Of a DNA stretch of 64,000 nt, positions 43,786 through 54,600 are shown piece after piece. Location: positions 23,117 through 87,116 of the forward strand of contig CADAAI010000018.1 in assembly GCA_902785925.1 (NCBI GenBank). The letters run 5' to 3'. Position 1 is the stretch's first letter, and each line of letters begins with the position of its first letter. Source of the stretch: an uncultured Bacteroidales bacterium. GTDB taxonomy: Bacteria; Bacteroidota; Bacteroidia; Bacteroidales; Muribaculaceae. The translations under genes were made by a program, and so were the position numbers. A model generated the notes under the pieces. The model was not told the DNA's origin and made no database searches. It was given only the letters and a program-made list of their open reading frames with translations.

Positions 43786-46700
43786 ATGAAAATCTTCAAC
43801 CAACTAAAAAAGGTGTTGTCATTGGCACTCATACTTTGCTTGGCAACACAAATGCAAGCGGCCGATATTGACTTGGCTAAAGCTCAAAGTGCGGCGAAGT
43901 CTTTCATGACTAAGCAAGTAGCTAATGGACGGCTTCAAGCTGCAGCCGCAAGCAATCTTAAGCTTGTTAAGGCCGAGGCTTCAGTAGCAAACCCAAAAGC
44001 AATTGACTACTACATTTTCAACGCCGACAAAGCGTATGTCGTTGTATCTGGTGACGACCTGGCACCAGAGATTCTGATGTATGGCGAAGAGGGAACTATC
44101 GATTTAGGAAACATTCCACCCGCCATGCAGTGGTTGCTCAACAAGTACAAGTATCAGATTGACGGTCTCAAGGCTGGAACTCTGGCACCTAACAATTACA
44201 CTCCCAAGGCAACAACAGCAGTTGCTCCGCTGACAAATGCCAACTGGGACCAGAGCTCTCCTTACAACAACCAGTGCCCCACCAGTGGTAGCAGCCGCAC
44301 TCTTACCGGCTGTCCTGCTACTTCGTTGGCCATGTGCTACTACGTGTGGAAATGGCCTAAGACATTCCCTGCTGTAGCTGCCATCAATGGTTCATCGAGC
44401 GGTGGCGTGTCGGCTGCTGCTCTAGGTGAGCGCGCCGCCGACTGGGACAACATCATTGATGAGTATACCGGTCCCACAAACTACAGTTCTACTACAGCAC
44501 AAAAAACTGCCGTGGCATGGCTGATGCGCTATGCGGGCCAGTCGATTCCCGATTACATGTACGGTACCGATGCCAGTGGTGCCAATGATCCCGAAATTTA
44601 TCAGGGTGTTATCAACATGGGTTACACTGATGCTCAGTTGCTCACACTCACTGAAATTGTTCAATCGGGTTGGGGGTACTCAAATAGCTCTCAACACTAT
44701 ACCGACGCACAGTGGAACGAGTGGATGCTTGCCGAGCTGCATGCTGGCAATCCCATTGAATATCTTGCCTATGACTATAGCAGCTATCAACTTGCAGGCC
44801 ATGCCTTCAACGTGTTTGGCTGCAACACTAGCGGACAGTACTACGTGAACTGGGGCTGGAGTGGCGACAGCAACGGCTACTGCACACTGCACAACTTCAC
44901 CACCAACACTGGTGCAACCGGTCAGTCGGGTTCTTACGTATTCAACTATGGCGAGGCCATGATTATTGGCATCAGACCTCCTGCAAGCGCTCTTGGTCCA
45001 AACATCGCTGTTGATCCCGCTACCATTGCATTTGAGGGCTATGTAGGTGACACCTACACCAAGACCTTCACCGTAACTGGTTACAACCTCGAGAACAATA
45101 TCACTATCACCAAGCAAGGTGCTAGCAACATCACTGTTTCTCCCACCTCTATCACTGCTGCCAACGCAGCCAATGGTGTTCAGGTGACTGTTACCTACAA
45201 ACCCACTGCCGCTGGCAACAGCAATGCGACTATCACTCTCGCCAGCACTGGTGCCGAGAGCGTGACAGTGAACGTTACAGGTACTGCCGCAGCCAAGGTT
45301 CCAACCATCAACGTTGACCAAACTTCGGTAACCATGGCAGCCAACTTGTCGTCGACAGTGACTAAGACCATCAACGTTACTGGTTTGTTCTTGACCAACA
45401 ACATTACCGTTACCCTGAACGACAACCACGGTGTGTTCAGCGTCACTCCAACCACCATCACTGCTGCCAACGCAGCCAATGGCGTTCCTGTTACTGTTTC
45501 ATTCAACTCGGCCACCGAGGGCAACTTCACAGGCACTCTCACCTTCACCAGCAATGGTGCCGAGAGCAAGACTGTTCAACTCACCGCTTCGGCTGCCGAG
45601 GGTGGCAACGCTACCGATCCTTACCTGAACATCGCCAAGTACAACACCATTGGTCAGGCTGGCGCTACAGTGAGCGGCATGAGCTCTATCTACAAGTACA
45701 ATGAGTATCCAAGCGACGCTTGCGCATGGCTCACCGTTTCCAACTATGGCGCACGCAAGGCCGACGCCAACCAAAACTGGCTCAACTGTGAAGGTGAAGA
45801 CAAGAGTGAAAGTGAATCTTGGAATGCTACCGACATCTTCTTGGGCAGCAACAAATACTTCACTGGATCAGCCTATTATGCTAACTGGAATGAGGCTTAC
45901 CAGAACTTCTATGTGACCAACTGCTCACAGGTTAAGCAACTCTCCTATAACATTCAGTCTTCTTATTATTCCGACAATCGTTACCCATTAAAGATGTACA
46001 TCTATGAGTGTACATTGAATGCCGACGGTTCAATCACTGCAGGGACTACGACTGTTGATTACAAGCAAAGCCAGCAGACCAACACACCTGAGGTAACTAC
46101 TTCAATAGACTTGGATCCAAGCAAGATTTACCTGATTAAGATTTACAATGACTATTCTCGCCTATATGAGATTGGTTTCAAGACTCCTATCCAAGGTATT
46201 GACACTCCAGTGGCTACCGACGCCACCGAGGTGGGTGCAACCGAGTTCACCGCCCACTGGACAGCTTGCGAAAACGCTCAGAGCTATACCTTGCGAGTAA
46301 TGCCTAAGCCTGAAATCACCACCGAGCTGCTCCTCACCGAGGGCTTCAGCAACTTCACCAGCAATGGTAACGCCAACATTAGTGGTTCGCTCAACAACTA
46401 CATGGACAATGCCGGCTGGACTGGTTCAACTCTCTATACAGCCGTTGGTGGCATCCGCATTGGCTCTGGTAGCGCAACAGGCACTCTCACCAGTCCTGCA
46501 CTCGACCTTGCCAACAGCAACGGCAAGGTGAGCATCGTTTACAAGGCTAAGACCTACAACAACGATACAAACTGCAACATGACCATCTCTTGCGGCAGCT
46601 CAACTGCTACAGTGACTATTCCAAACAGCACTGAGACTGAGTATACTCAAGTGCTCGATTGTACAGAAGCTGCAGGCCAGAAAGTGACCTTTGCCACCAC

Positions 46701-47124
46701 TGCCAACCGCAAGCGAGTGATCATCACTAGCATCGAGATTTATGCTGGCGACATCACTACTGGCGATGCTAAGGCCGAGGGCGAGATGCTGTTCCCTGGC
46801 ATCACCGGCACACAGTACACTGTTACCGGATTGCAGCCACTCACAACCTACATTTATGATGTGAAAGCTATTTATCCCACTCTGGAGAGCAACTGGTCTA
46901 ACCTGATTGAAGTCACTACTCTTGAGCAATCATCGACGACAGTTACTGGCGACGTGAACGGTGACGGCGAGGTAACCTCGGTAGACATCACTGTGCTTTA
47001 TAACTTCCTGCTCTCTGGCGACACCGAATACATGGTGAACGGCGACCAGAATCAGGACGGTGAGATCACCGCAGGCGACGTGACCTTCGTCTACAACATC
47101 CTGCTCGGTGTTCCCAACAAGTAA
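43786..47124 (+). CDS. C10 cysteine protease 4 with dockerin
   Basis: A 1112-residue secreted protease, more diverged at the N-terminus (MKIFNQLKKVLSLALILCLATQ) than the other three. The propeptide runs to about residue 135. The catalytic Cys176 (LTGCPATSLAMCYYVW) and His339 (LAGHAFNVFGCN) are present, followed by YVNWGWSGDSNGYC. Two Ig-like domains (about 405-605), the TDPYLNIAKYNTIGQAG module (about 607-800), Fn3 and jelly-roll-like modules (FSNFTSNGNANISGSLNNYM) and a dockerin from residue 1055 follow. The dockerin subtype matches C10 protease 2. It is the last dockerin gene of the cluster. Confidence 0.93.
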   Translation: MKIFNQLKKVLSLALILCLATQMQAADIDLAKAQSAAKSFMTKQVANGRLQAAAASNLKLVKAEASVANPKAIDYYIFNADKAYVVVSGDDLAPEILMYGEEGTIDLGNIPPAMQWLLNKYKYQIDGLKAGTLAPNNYTPKATTAVAPLTNANWDQSSPYNNQCPTSGSSRTLTGCPATSLAMCYYVWKWPKTFPAVAAINGSSSGGVSAAALGERAADWDNIIDEYTGPTNYSSTTAQKTAVAWLMRYAGQSIPDYMYGTDASGANDPEIYQGVINMGYTDAQLLTLTEIVQSGWGYSNSSQHYTDAQWNEWMLAELHAGNPIEYLAYDYSSYQLAGHAFNVFGCNTSGQYYVNWGWSGDSNGYCTLHNFTTNTGATGQSGSYVFNYGEAMIIGIRPPASALGPNIAVDPATIAFEGYVGDTYTKTFTVTGYNLENNITITKQGASNITVSPTSITAANAANGVQVTVTYKPTAAGNSNATITLASTGAESVTVNVTGTAAAKVPTINVDQTSVTMAANLSSTVTKTINVTGLFLTNNITVTLNDNHGVFSVTPTTITAANAANGVPVTVSFNSATEGNFTGTLTFTSNGAESKTVQLTASAAEGGNATDPYLNIAKYNTIGQAGATVSGMSSIYKYNEYPSDACAWLTVSNYGARKADANQNWLNCEGEDKSESESWNATDIFLGSNKYFTGSAYYANWNEAYQNFYVTNCSQVKQLSYNIQSSYYSDNRYPLKMYIYECTLNADGSITAGTTTVDYKQSQQTNTPEVTTSIDLDPSKIYLIKIYNDYSRLYEIGFKTPIQGIDTPVATDATEVGATEFTAHWTACENAQSYTLRVMPKPEITTELLLTEGFSNFTSNGNANISGSLNNYMDNAGWTGSTLYTAVGGIRIGSGSATGTLTSPALDLANSNGKVSIVYKAKTYNNDTNCNMTISCGSSTATVTIPNSTETEYTQVLDCTEAAGQKVTFATTANRKRVIITSIEIYAGDITTGDAKAEGEMLFPGITGTQYTVTGLQPLTTYIYDVKAIYPTLESNWSNLIEVTTLEQSSTTVTGDVNGDGEVTSVDITVLYNFLLSGDTEYMVNGDQNQDGEITAGDVTFVYNILLGVPNK

Positions 47125-47143
47125 TTAACTAAATCACACAAAA

Positions 47144-47181
47144 AGGGCCGTTCCTCACACACGGGGAACGGCCTTATTTTC
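47144..47181. terminator. Bidirectional terminator between convergent genes
   Basis: The stem GGGCCGTTCC/GGAACGGCC is flanked by AAAAA and TTATTTT, so it works for both the C10 protease gene and the minus-strand DUF3667 gene. Confidence 0.85.
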
Positions 47182-47196
47182 GACTTATCTATAATG

Positions 47197-48240
47197 TTAT
47201 TTTACTATTGATGTAATAGCTATTGCCACCACAAGGCTAAGTACCATGAATAATGTGATTATTGTTTGCCACTTCATCACTGCCCACTTGCCTCGCTCGA
47301 GCCATGCCTTGCGGTTTATCACGTCGGTAAAGTATATAACAAGATAGGTAATCCACAACATAAAAATCATCGAGAATATTGTACCCATTATTTCACCTGA
47401 TGATGAATAATCATTTTTCCCAGTAACAATACTTATCACACCGCCAACATCGGCTGTAATTAAGGAAAGAATGACCAGAATCGCCAAAAATCGCCATATC
47501 GTACCCCATGAGCTGTAGCCAAATAGCTGCTTGTAGTCGATGAATAGATAAATCAATAACAGCGCAATTATCAAATATTTAAAATAACCATAGGGCACAA
47601 AAAACAGCACTAAAGCCAGCAACAGCATTGCCAGTTCAAGAACCATCGACTGATTGGCGACAAACACTTGAATAAAAAAGCCTTGAGGCAACGTGTGGCG
47701 CTTCAGCAACGGAGCATGACGGAACAAAAACCACGTGGGCAAGATCAAAGCCGAGAAGACAAACAATGTAAACCACTCTTCGTGCCCTTTGAGCCAGTTC
47801 CAAGCATAATCCATAAAATAGAGGGTGCCGGTGGATGTTATCTCACTCATCTCATGGCTATACTCTTTAGGGAAAAACCAATGTCCCAGCAAGTAGATAA
47901 CAACTCCTAGCAGCACAAGCATCTTGACTGGCGGAAAGCTGACCTGTCGCTTGCCGGTGACGTAGTCACGCATCAAGTGCCCTGGGCGGAATAGCAGCTG
48001 CCAGGCAGTGTAGGGCAATGATCGCGAGTGCAATCCCCACAACTCCATCACTCCTTCCCAAACGCTCTTCCAGGTGACAGGACCCATGGTAGCCTTCTGG
48101 CCGCACAGCGGACAGTAGTTGCCCTCGTGCTCCTCGCCACAGCAGCTGCAGCGGTATTTCTCTCCCGTGTAGCTATAATCCACTGGATGCTGCTTCCACT
48201 TGCGGTAACTATCACGATAATCTTTAATTCGTCTCGACAT
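47197..48240 (-). CDS. DUF3667 membrane protein with zinc ribbon
   Basis: A 347-residue protein. Residues about 30-50 form a zinc ribbon (YRCSCCGEEHEGNYCPLCGQ, four CxxC cysteines). The DUF3667 signature follows: WKSVWEGVMELWGLHSRSLP, YTAWQLLFRPGHLMRDYVTG and KRQVSFPPVKMLVLLGVV, then four to six membrane helices. DUF3667 proteins are widespread in Bacteroidetes and have no known function. The gene lies 72 bases downstream of the C69 dipeptidase gene on the same strand. Confidence 0.88.
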   Translation of the reverse strand: MSRRIKDYRDSYRKWKQHPVDYSYTGEKYRCSCCGEEHEGNYCPLCGQKATMGPVTWKSVWEGVMELWGLHSRSLPYTAWQLLFRPGHLMRDYVTGKRQVSFPPVKMLVLLGVVIYLLGHWFFPKEYSHEMSEITSTGTLYFMDYAWNWLKGHEEWFTLFVFSALILPTWFLFRHAPLLKRHTLPQGFFIQVFVANQSMVLELAMLLLALVLFFVPYGYFKYLIIALLLIYLFIDYKQLFGYSSWGTIWRFLAILVILSLITADVGGVISIVTGKNDYSSSGEIMGTIFSMIFMLWITYLVIYFTDVINRKAWLERGKWAVMKWQTIITLFMVLSLVVAIAITSIVK

Positions 48241-48251
48241 CTTTATTCAAT

Positions 48252-48288
48252 GATGGGTGACAGTGCAAGCCATGCATTGCCACCCATC
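48252..48288 (-). terminator. Hairpin between C69 peptidase and DUF3667 genes
   Basis: The stem GATGGGTG/CACCCATC, with inner TGCA pairing, has no T-run, so it may be an attenuator or processing hairpin rather than a true terminator. Confidence 0.5.
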
Positions 48289-48312
48289 GTGATTATAGGT
48301 GATAAAAGATTT

Positions 48313-49986
48313 TTATTTCTCTATTTCCTTAACGCGTAGGTAGTCGCCACTACCCTTGACTATTGTCTCGAAGTAGTCCTGAGTGTAGCCTCCATACTTG
48401 GGCGACACGGGATTGCCATAAGGATTGCGCTCAAACTTGCCGTCTTTCTCCTTCTTGATGTTTCCGTCAAGGAATTTCACAAAGAGATACTTGGCAAGGT
48501 CCTGATATTTGCGTGTGGTCGCCTGAGCGCTGTTCACGCTGTAGTTGGTAAGGAATTCCATAGCATCGGCAGGATTGTTCTTGTAGATAGCTAATGCCTT
48601 GGCCTCGACCTGTGGCTGCTGTGCCTGGAAAGCGTCTTCGATACCCTGCTGCACGCGACGCACGTCGGGAATCATCTGTGAGTAGCGGTGGTAGCACTGG
48701 TTGGCAATCAGGTTGTTTACCCAGAATGCAGCGTCAAAGTCGAAGGTATAGAGGTCGCCCTTGCCCTCACGGTAGCTTTCGGGCACCTCGTTGATGCAGC
48801 AGTACATAGGCACAAACACGGCAGTGTTGGCATCGTCAACGCCAAACCAGATGATGCCGCCCACAGGGTCGGGAAGCCATGAGCGCATCTGCGTGCAGAA
48901 CACAAAGCCCGTCTGCTGAGTTGCTATGGCGCGCTCGTGACAATAGGTCACGCTGTCGACAACAAACTCCATAGGGCGGTAGCGGTAGGGAACACCGAAG
49001 TAGTTCTTGGCGCCTGGGTCTTGAGTCATGTCGTAGGGGGTGCCCTCGAAGTGGTCGCGCATCATGTCCTGCATGTTGCGCACGCTGAGCAGGCGGTCGG
49101 GCTTCACGTAGAGGGGCATAATTTCGGCACCCTTCTTGCCCTCAAGATATGGCAGGTAACGGTCCATGCCAGCGGCATACTTGTTGAAGAACGACCACGC
49201 GCGGGCGTCACAGCCGCGCAGCGTGCCATAGTCGGGAGGGCAATAGGTGAGCGAGAAGTCGAAGTCCTCGTCCTTGCCGTTGAACCAGCCCATCTTGCGG
49301 GCAAACGACACCACGTCCTTACTGTACATACAGTTCTCTTTGTCCTTGAACGGAATCTTGTGGATGCGCGCTTGATTGGCGTGAGCCGAGATGCAGTCGT
49401 CAGGGATGCGGATGGCTACCCACACGGCACCTTTTTCCTTGCCGCCCTTGCCTATCATCTCAAGAACCCAAACCTCGTTGGGGTCGCCAATCGAGAACGA
49501 TTCGCCCTCGCTGCAGTAGCCCCACTGTGCCACTAGGTCGGTCATTACCTTGATTGCCTCGCGGGCCGTCTTGGCGCGCTGCAGACCAATGTAGATGAGG
49601 CTTCCATAGTCCACCTTGCCAGTAGTGTCTTCACACTCATGACGTCCGCCCCATGTCGACTCAGCAATGGTCACCTGGTGCTCGTTGATGTTTCCCACCA
49701 CCTTGTAGGTGTGCGCCACCTCGGGAATCTCGCTAAGATATTTGCCAGTGTCCCAATCATAGACTTTGCGCATGTCGCCAGCTTTGTGGTCGGCAGCGGG
49801 ATAGTAGTCAAGGAAGCCGAACAGGGTGTGCGAGTCGGCGGCATAGGTTATCATTGTCGAGCCGTCGACGGTGGCTTTTTTGCCGGCAATCAGGTTGGTA
49901 CACGCGTGAGACTGCGCGCCCCACCCCATCATCAGTGCCACGGCCAACAGCCCCAAGGCACGTTTCTTAGAAATAAAAATTCTCAT
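48313..49986 (-). CDS. C69-family secreted dipeptidase
   Basis: A 557-residue Ntn-hydrolase-type peptidase. After the signal peptide (about 28 residues) comes Cys29 in HACTNLIAGKKATVDGST, which fits the family rule that the N-terminal cysteine is exposed by cleavage and acts as nucleophile. Other family features are HQVTIAESTWGGR, GLQRAKTAREAIKVM, WGYCSEGESFSIGD and WVAIRIPDDCISAHANQARI. Members cleave dipeptides. It is probably periplasmic and would finish peptides made by secreted proteases, which fits the neighbourhood, though a direct link is inference. Confidence 0.9.
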   Translation of the reverse strand: MRIFISKKRALGLLAVALMMGWGAQSHACTNLIAGKKATVDGSTMITYAADSHTLFGFLDYYPAADHKAGDMRKVYDWDTGKYLSEIPEVAHTYKVVGNINEHQVTIAESTWGGRHECEDTTGKVDYGSLIYIGLQRAKTAREAIKVMTDLVAQWGYCSEGESFSIGDPNEVWVLEMIGKGGKEKGAVWVAIRIPDDCISAHANQARIHKIPFKDKENCMYSKDVVSFARKMGWFNGKDEDFDFSLTYCPPDYGTLRGCDARAWSFFNKYAAGMDRYLPYLEGKKGAEIMPLYVKPDRLLSVRNMQDMMRDHFEGTPYDMTQDPGAKNYFGVPYRYRPMEFVVDSVTYCHERAIATQQTGFVFCTQMRSWLPDPVGGIIWFGVDDANTAVFVPMYCCINEVPESYREGKGDLYTFDFDAAFWVNNLIANQCYHRYSQMIPDVRRVQQGIEDAFQAQQPQVEAKALAIYKNNPADAMEFLTNYSVNSAQATTRKYQDLAKYLFVKFLDGNIKKEKDGKFERNPYGNPVSPKYGGYTQDYFETIVKGSGDYLRVKEIEK

Positions 49987-50062
49987 GATTTATGTTTTTT
50001 AATTATCTGTATTTTCAAAAAAAGAAAAAAGTAACAAAAGTAACAAAACTAACAACTCAGCA

Positions 50063-51409
50063 TCATGCATTCTCAACATGCACTTTTACCTTAGCAATGC
50101 GGTATTTTTTCACCTTCAGCACGGTGAATTCGCAAGGACCGCAGGTGATTTTCTCCTTCTCATTCAGGAAGTCGCCCTTGATGTTGAGTAGCAGGCCAGC
50201 TATGCTCTCGGCCTCATCGGTATATTTTGAAAAATACCGCTCGTCGATCTCGGTCACATCGAGGAAATCGGTTATCGACGTCTTGGCGTCGAAGATGTAG
50301 GTATCCTTGTCCTCCTTGGTGTAGAACTTTTCCTCGGTGTCATACTCATCGTCGATGTCGCCCACTATCTCCTCTAGCACATCTTCCATCGTGGCAAGGC
50401 CCTGAGTGCAGCCAAACTCATCGACCACAACCGCCAGGTGTATCTTCTTCTTGCGAAAGTCCTCGAGCAGGTCGTCAATCATGCGCGACTCGGGCACGAA
50501 GTAAACCGGGCGCAGGAGCTTCTGCCACTCGAAGTCGTCGCCACTCTTGTTCACATAGGGGACTATATCCTTCGAATAGAGGATGCCCTTTATGTTGTCG
50601 GGGTTGTCTTCATAGACTGGGATGCGCGAGTAACCGTTCTCCACGATGCAGCGCAGCACGCCGGCAAAAGTCTCCTCGATGTCGATATCCACAATGTCGA
50701 TGCGCGGTGTCATGATCTCGCTCACCGTCTTGTCGCCAAAGGTGAGAATTCCCTCGAGCCAGTCTTTTTCGTCGGCGCTCTTCACGTCGCTCATCTGCAG
50801 CGCGTTGGTCAGGTCCTCGGCCGATATCTCGTCGGCATGTGTGCCCACTGCCTTGCGCACAAAGCCCATACTCTTGACCATGAGGCGGGCAATGGGGGCA
50901 AAAAGTACCGACGTCACCATCAGCCCGGGTGCGGCGGCAGTGGCGAAACGCACGTTGTTGTTAGTGGCATAGAGCTTGGGAATAACCTCACCAAAGAGTA
51001 GAATCAGGAACGTGAGGATTACGGTCTGCACCACAAAGTTGGCGACGGTGCTGTTGAAGGTAAACATCTGGTTCATGGCATAGTTGAGCACAATCACTAT
51101 CATGATGTTAACCAAGTTGTTGCCTGTGAGGATGGTTGCTAGCAGTCGCTCGGGCTGCGAGAGCAAATGCTCCACGCGCGAACGCTTGCCCTCGTCATCG
51201 ATGCTGTCGATGTCCTTCTTGGTGAGTGAGAAATAGGCTATCTCCGAGCCTGAGTTAAACGCCGAGAACGCCAGCCCTGCCAGTGCTGTGGCGATGGCTA
51301 TCCAGCTGCCCAACGTAGGGGCATTGAACTCTATCGCCTTAGGCGACGACACTGCCTGCAGCAGCTGCGCTGCAATTGTAAATAAGCAAGATAAAGGGTC
51401 AGGATCCAA
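50063..51409 (-). CDS. gldE: GldE-type CNNM/CBS membrane protein
   Basis: A 448-residue inner-membrane protein. Residues about 30-195 are a CNNM membrane domain (AFNSGSEIAYFSLTKKDID, LLFGEVIPKLYA). Two CBS domains span about 205-345 (FGDKTVSEIMTPRIDIVDID, GYSRIPVYEDNPDNIKGILY, VVDEFGCTQGLATMEDVLEE). A CorC/HlyC C-terminal domain closes it. This architecture in Bacteroidetes is annotated GldE, linked to gliding and type IX secretion, and otherwise relates to magnesium/cobalt transport. It diverges from the porU-like gene. The start is supported by an upstream promoter. Confidence 0.85.
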   Translation of the reverse strand: MDPDPLSCLFTIAAQLLQAVSSPKAIEFNAPTLGSWIAIATALAGLAFSAFNSGSEIAYFSLTKKDIDSIDDEGKRSRVEHLLSQPERLLATILTGNNLVNIMIVIVLNYAMNQMFTFNSTVANFVVQTVILTFLILLFGEVIPKLYATNNNVRFATAAAPGLMVTSVLFAPIARLMVKSMGFVRKAVGTHADEISAEDLTNALQMSDVKSADEKDWLEGILTFGDKTVSEIMTPRIDIVDIDIEETFAGVLRCIVENGYSRIPVYEDNPDNIKGILYSKDIVPYVNKSGDDFEWQKLLRPVYFVPESRMIDDLLEDFRKKKIHLAVVVDEFGCTQGLATMEDVLEEIVGDIDDEYDTEEKFYTKEDKDTYIFDAKTSITDFLDVTEIDERYFSKYTDEAESIAGLLLNIKGDFLNEKEKITCGPCEFTVLKVKKYRIAKVKVHVENA

Positions 51410-51482
51410 AATTATGAATTTTTAGTTTTACTTATTACTTCTACTTATTACTTATTTTCTAACGTTTTTAGTTCTTATTGCG

Positions 51483-51513
51483 CAAAGGTAGCAATATTTT
51501 CTTGTACGGCAAA
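51483..51513 (-). promoter_or_regulatory. Promoter of gldE
   Basis: Read on the minus strand, TTTG (51513-51510) and TACCTTTG (51490-51483) are 23 nt apart start to start, an excellent consensus match. Confidence 0.8.
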
Positions 51514-51688
51514 AAAATTACCAAAAATTACCCCCGTTTTCATTCGCCCTAATTCGCCGCATACACCGTTCGTACAATAAATAAGCCGTCGGTGCGTTAT
51601 CTTTATTAAGGGGAAAACTATGCCCGTGCGCGTAATATCGAGCGCACACACCCCTTGATGAAACTGACCTACTACTTTTTTTTGACTA

Positions 51689-54600
51689 ATGACACTGATC
51701 CATCACAATAGAATCACACGCGCCGCCCGCGCCATCACACTGGCACTGGCAGCATGGGCGGTGAGCGCCTGGGCACAAGAGAGCACCCCCAGCAGCGACG
51801 CGTCGGCCCTCGCCAGTGGCAAGTGGGTGAAAGTGGCGGTGAGCGAGAGCGGCATATACCAAATCACGGCAAGCGACGCCAGCAAGTGGGGTCTGGGCGA
51901 CCTGAGCCACGTGCGCATTTACGGCTATGGCGGCGCCCCGCTGAACGAGACTCTCAATAGCACCTTCTTCCACGACGATCTGCCACAGGTGCCCACCATA
52001 CGTAGCGGTGACCGCATCCTCTTCTACGGCCAGGGTCCCCTCACGTGGTCGTGGTCGAGCAGCAACAACGTGTGGTTGCCCATCCAGCACCCATATGCTA
52101 CACAGGGCTACTACTTCGTGACCAGCGACGCCAGCCAGAGCGACGTTGCCCCCACAACAATGACAAGCACCGCAACGGGGCAACTCGTGACCACCTTCGT
52201 GGAGCGGCGCTTACACGAAGAAGAGCTCATCAACCCCGGGGAGACAGGACGCACCCTACTGGGTGAGGACTTCACCACTACTAATTCACAAGCCTTCAAA
52301 TTCACCCTCGACGACCTTGTCGACGGCTCGACAGTGAGCGCCTACACCCGCTTTGCAGCCAAGACAATAGGCAGCAATAGCAGCGTCACCTTCAAGTGGA
52401 ACGGTAACAACTTGGCAGGAAGCCACAGCATAGAGGCAGTGAACAGCAGTGACCCAGCCCACTACCACTACAATCTTGCCGAGGCAACCAAGCAGTTCAC
52501 AATGAGCGGCACCAAGGAACTCACCTACACCGTGACCTACAGCCCTGCCGGAACAGTGAACATGGCTCGCCTCGACTTCATAGCCGTGGGCTACAAGCGA
52601 CCCCTCGACCTGAGCGGCAAGAACAGCCTCGCCTTTGCTTTGAGAAACACCGACGACACGCAATATGAGCTGAGCGGCCTCACTCCCAACACCCATCTGT
52701 GGGAAGTTACCGATAAGAGCTTCCCCGTGGAATACACACTCGAAGCCGGTGCTTCGACAACGAGGTTCAGTGTGTCGAGAATCAAGACCCACGAGTTCAT
52801 CGCCTTCAACGACAACGCCACCTTCCCATCACCCACACTAGTAGGCAACGTCGACAATCAAAGCATACACGGAGCACCAATACCCGACATGATCATCCTG
52901 GCACCAGCCGAGTTCCTGCCACAAGCCAATCAGCTGGCAGCGCTTCACGAGAGCGTCGACTCGATGCGAGTGATGGTGCTCGACCACAACAAGGTGTTCA
53001 ACGAGTTCTCGAGCGGCACCCCCGACGCTGCCGCCTACCGCATGCTGTGCAAGTATTTCTATGACCGCGGAACCGACGAGCAAGGACACCACCTGGGCTA
53101 CCTGCTGCTGCTGGGCAATGGCTACTGCGATAACCGACGCATCAGCACCGCAGGGCGAGCTCTGCGCTATCCAATGCTCCTCGTGTGGGAGAGTAAGGCC
53201 AGCGAGGACGAGATGAGCTCTTACACTAGCGACGACTTTTACGGCTACCTGCAAGACAAGACCATCATGGGCACCAGCAACAAGATGGACATCGCCGTGG
53301 GACGAATACCAGCACGCAGTGCAACCGACGCCAGCATCGCCGTGAACAAAATCATAAAGTATGTGACCCAAACCGACTACGGCAACTGGAAGAACACTAT
53401 GCTCAACGTCGCCGACAACGAGGACTCGGGAAGCCACTGGCGACATGGCGAAGCTGTGGTGCAAACCGTAGCCGCCAACGGGGGCGAGAACACCAACTTC
53501 ACACGCGTGTTCCTCGATGATTATGAGGCCAGGAGCGACGGTTCGGGCAACAAGTTCCCCGAGGCACGCAAGAAGATGTACAAGACACTCACCGAGGGGG
53601 CATTGTGGTGGAACTACTCGGGACACGGAGGCCCCTCGGGATGGACAGGCGACGGACTGCTCGTGACAAGCGACGTGGAGAACAACCTCTTCTACAGCCA
53701 CCAGCCCATTCTCTTTGCCGCCACCTGCGAATTCTCGCGACACGACGGCACCAACCCTTCGGGAGGCGAGAACGCCTTCTTCAACCCCAACGGCGGCTGC
53801 GTGGCAATGCTGTGCCCACCACGACTGGTGTATATGGACGACAACCGCTACCTCAACATCACCGCAGCGCAGAAGATGTATGACCGCGACAATAACGGAC
53901 TCATCATGCGCCTGGGCGACATGCTCACCTATGCTAAGAACAACACCACACGCGGACAGAACAACTCGCTGCGCTACCACCTTTACGGCGATCCAGCAAT
54001 GAGGCCAGCAATGCCACAGCTCAACGCGGTAATCGACCAAATCAACGGCAAAGCAGTGAACGAGGACGACATGCCAGTATTTGAGGCAAGGCAGACCATC
54101 ACCGTGGCTGGCCACATCGAGAATCTTGCCGGCGAGAAGCAGTCGACCTTCAACGGCTTGATTGAGAGCACACTCTTCGACTGCGAGAAGTCGGTATCCT
54201 TCTCCTACAGCTACAACTGGCGTAACCCAGCCACAGGCGAGACCGAGCAGCGCGACAGCACGCTCACCTACGAGGAGCGACAGAACAAGCTCTCGCTTAA
54301 TGTCACCAGAGTGGAAAACGGCGAATTCACATTCAACATCACCATCCCCAGCGAGGTCACAGTGAGCTACGACAACTACAGGCCATCGCTCGTGAGCCTC
54401 TATGCCTACGACCCCGATAAGAAGCTTGAGGCAACCGGCTCGTGCGACGACTTCTACATCTACGGCTATGACGAGAGCGTGGTGGCCGACACCATAGGTC
54501 CCGACATCAGCTATATGGGGCTCAACAGCAACAACTTCAATGACGGCGACAACGTCAACGAGTCGCCATTGCTGCTCGCCACCGTGAGCGACGAGAGCGG

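Noticed and set aside
44680..45429. Minus-strand open frame opposite C10 protease 4
   Set aside because: It is antisense to the Ig-like repeats of a well-supported protease and has no recognisable features.
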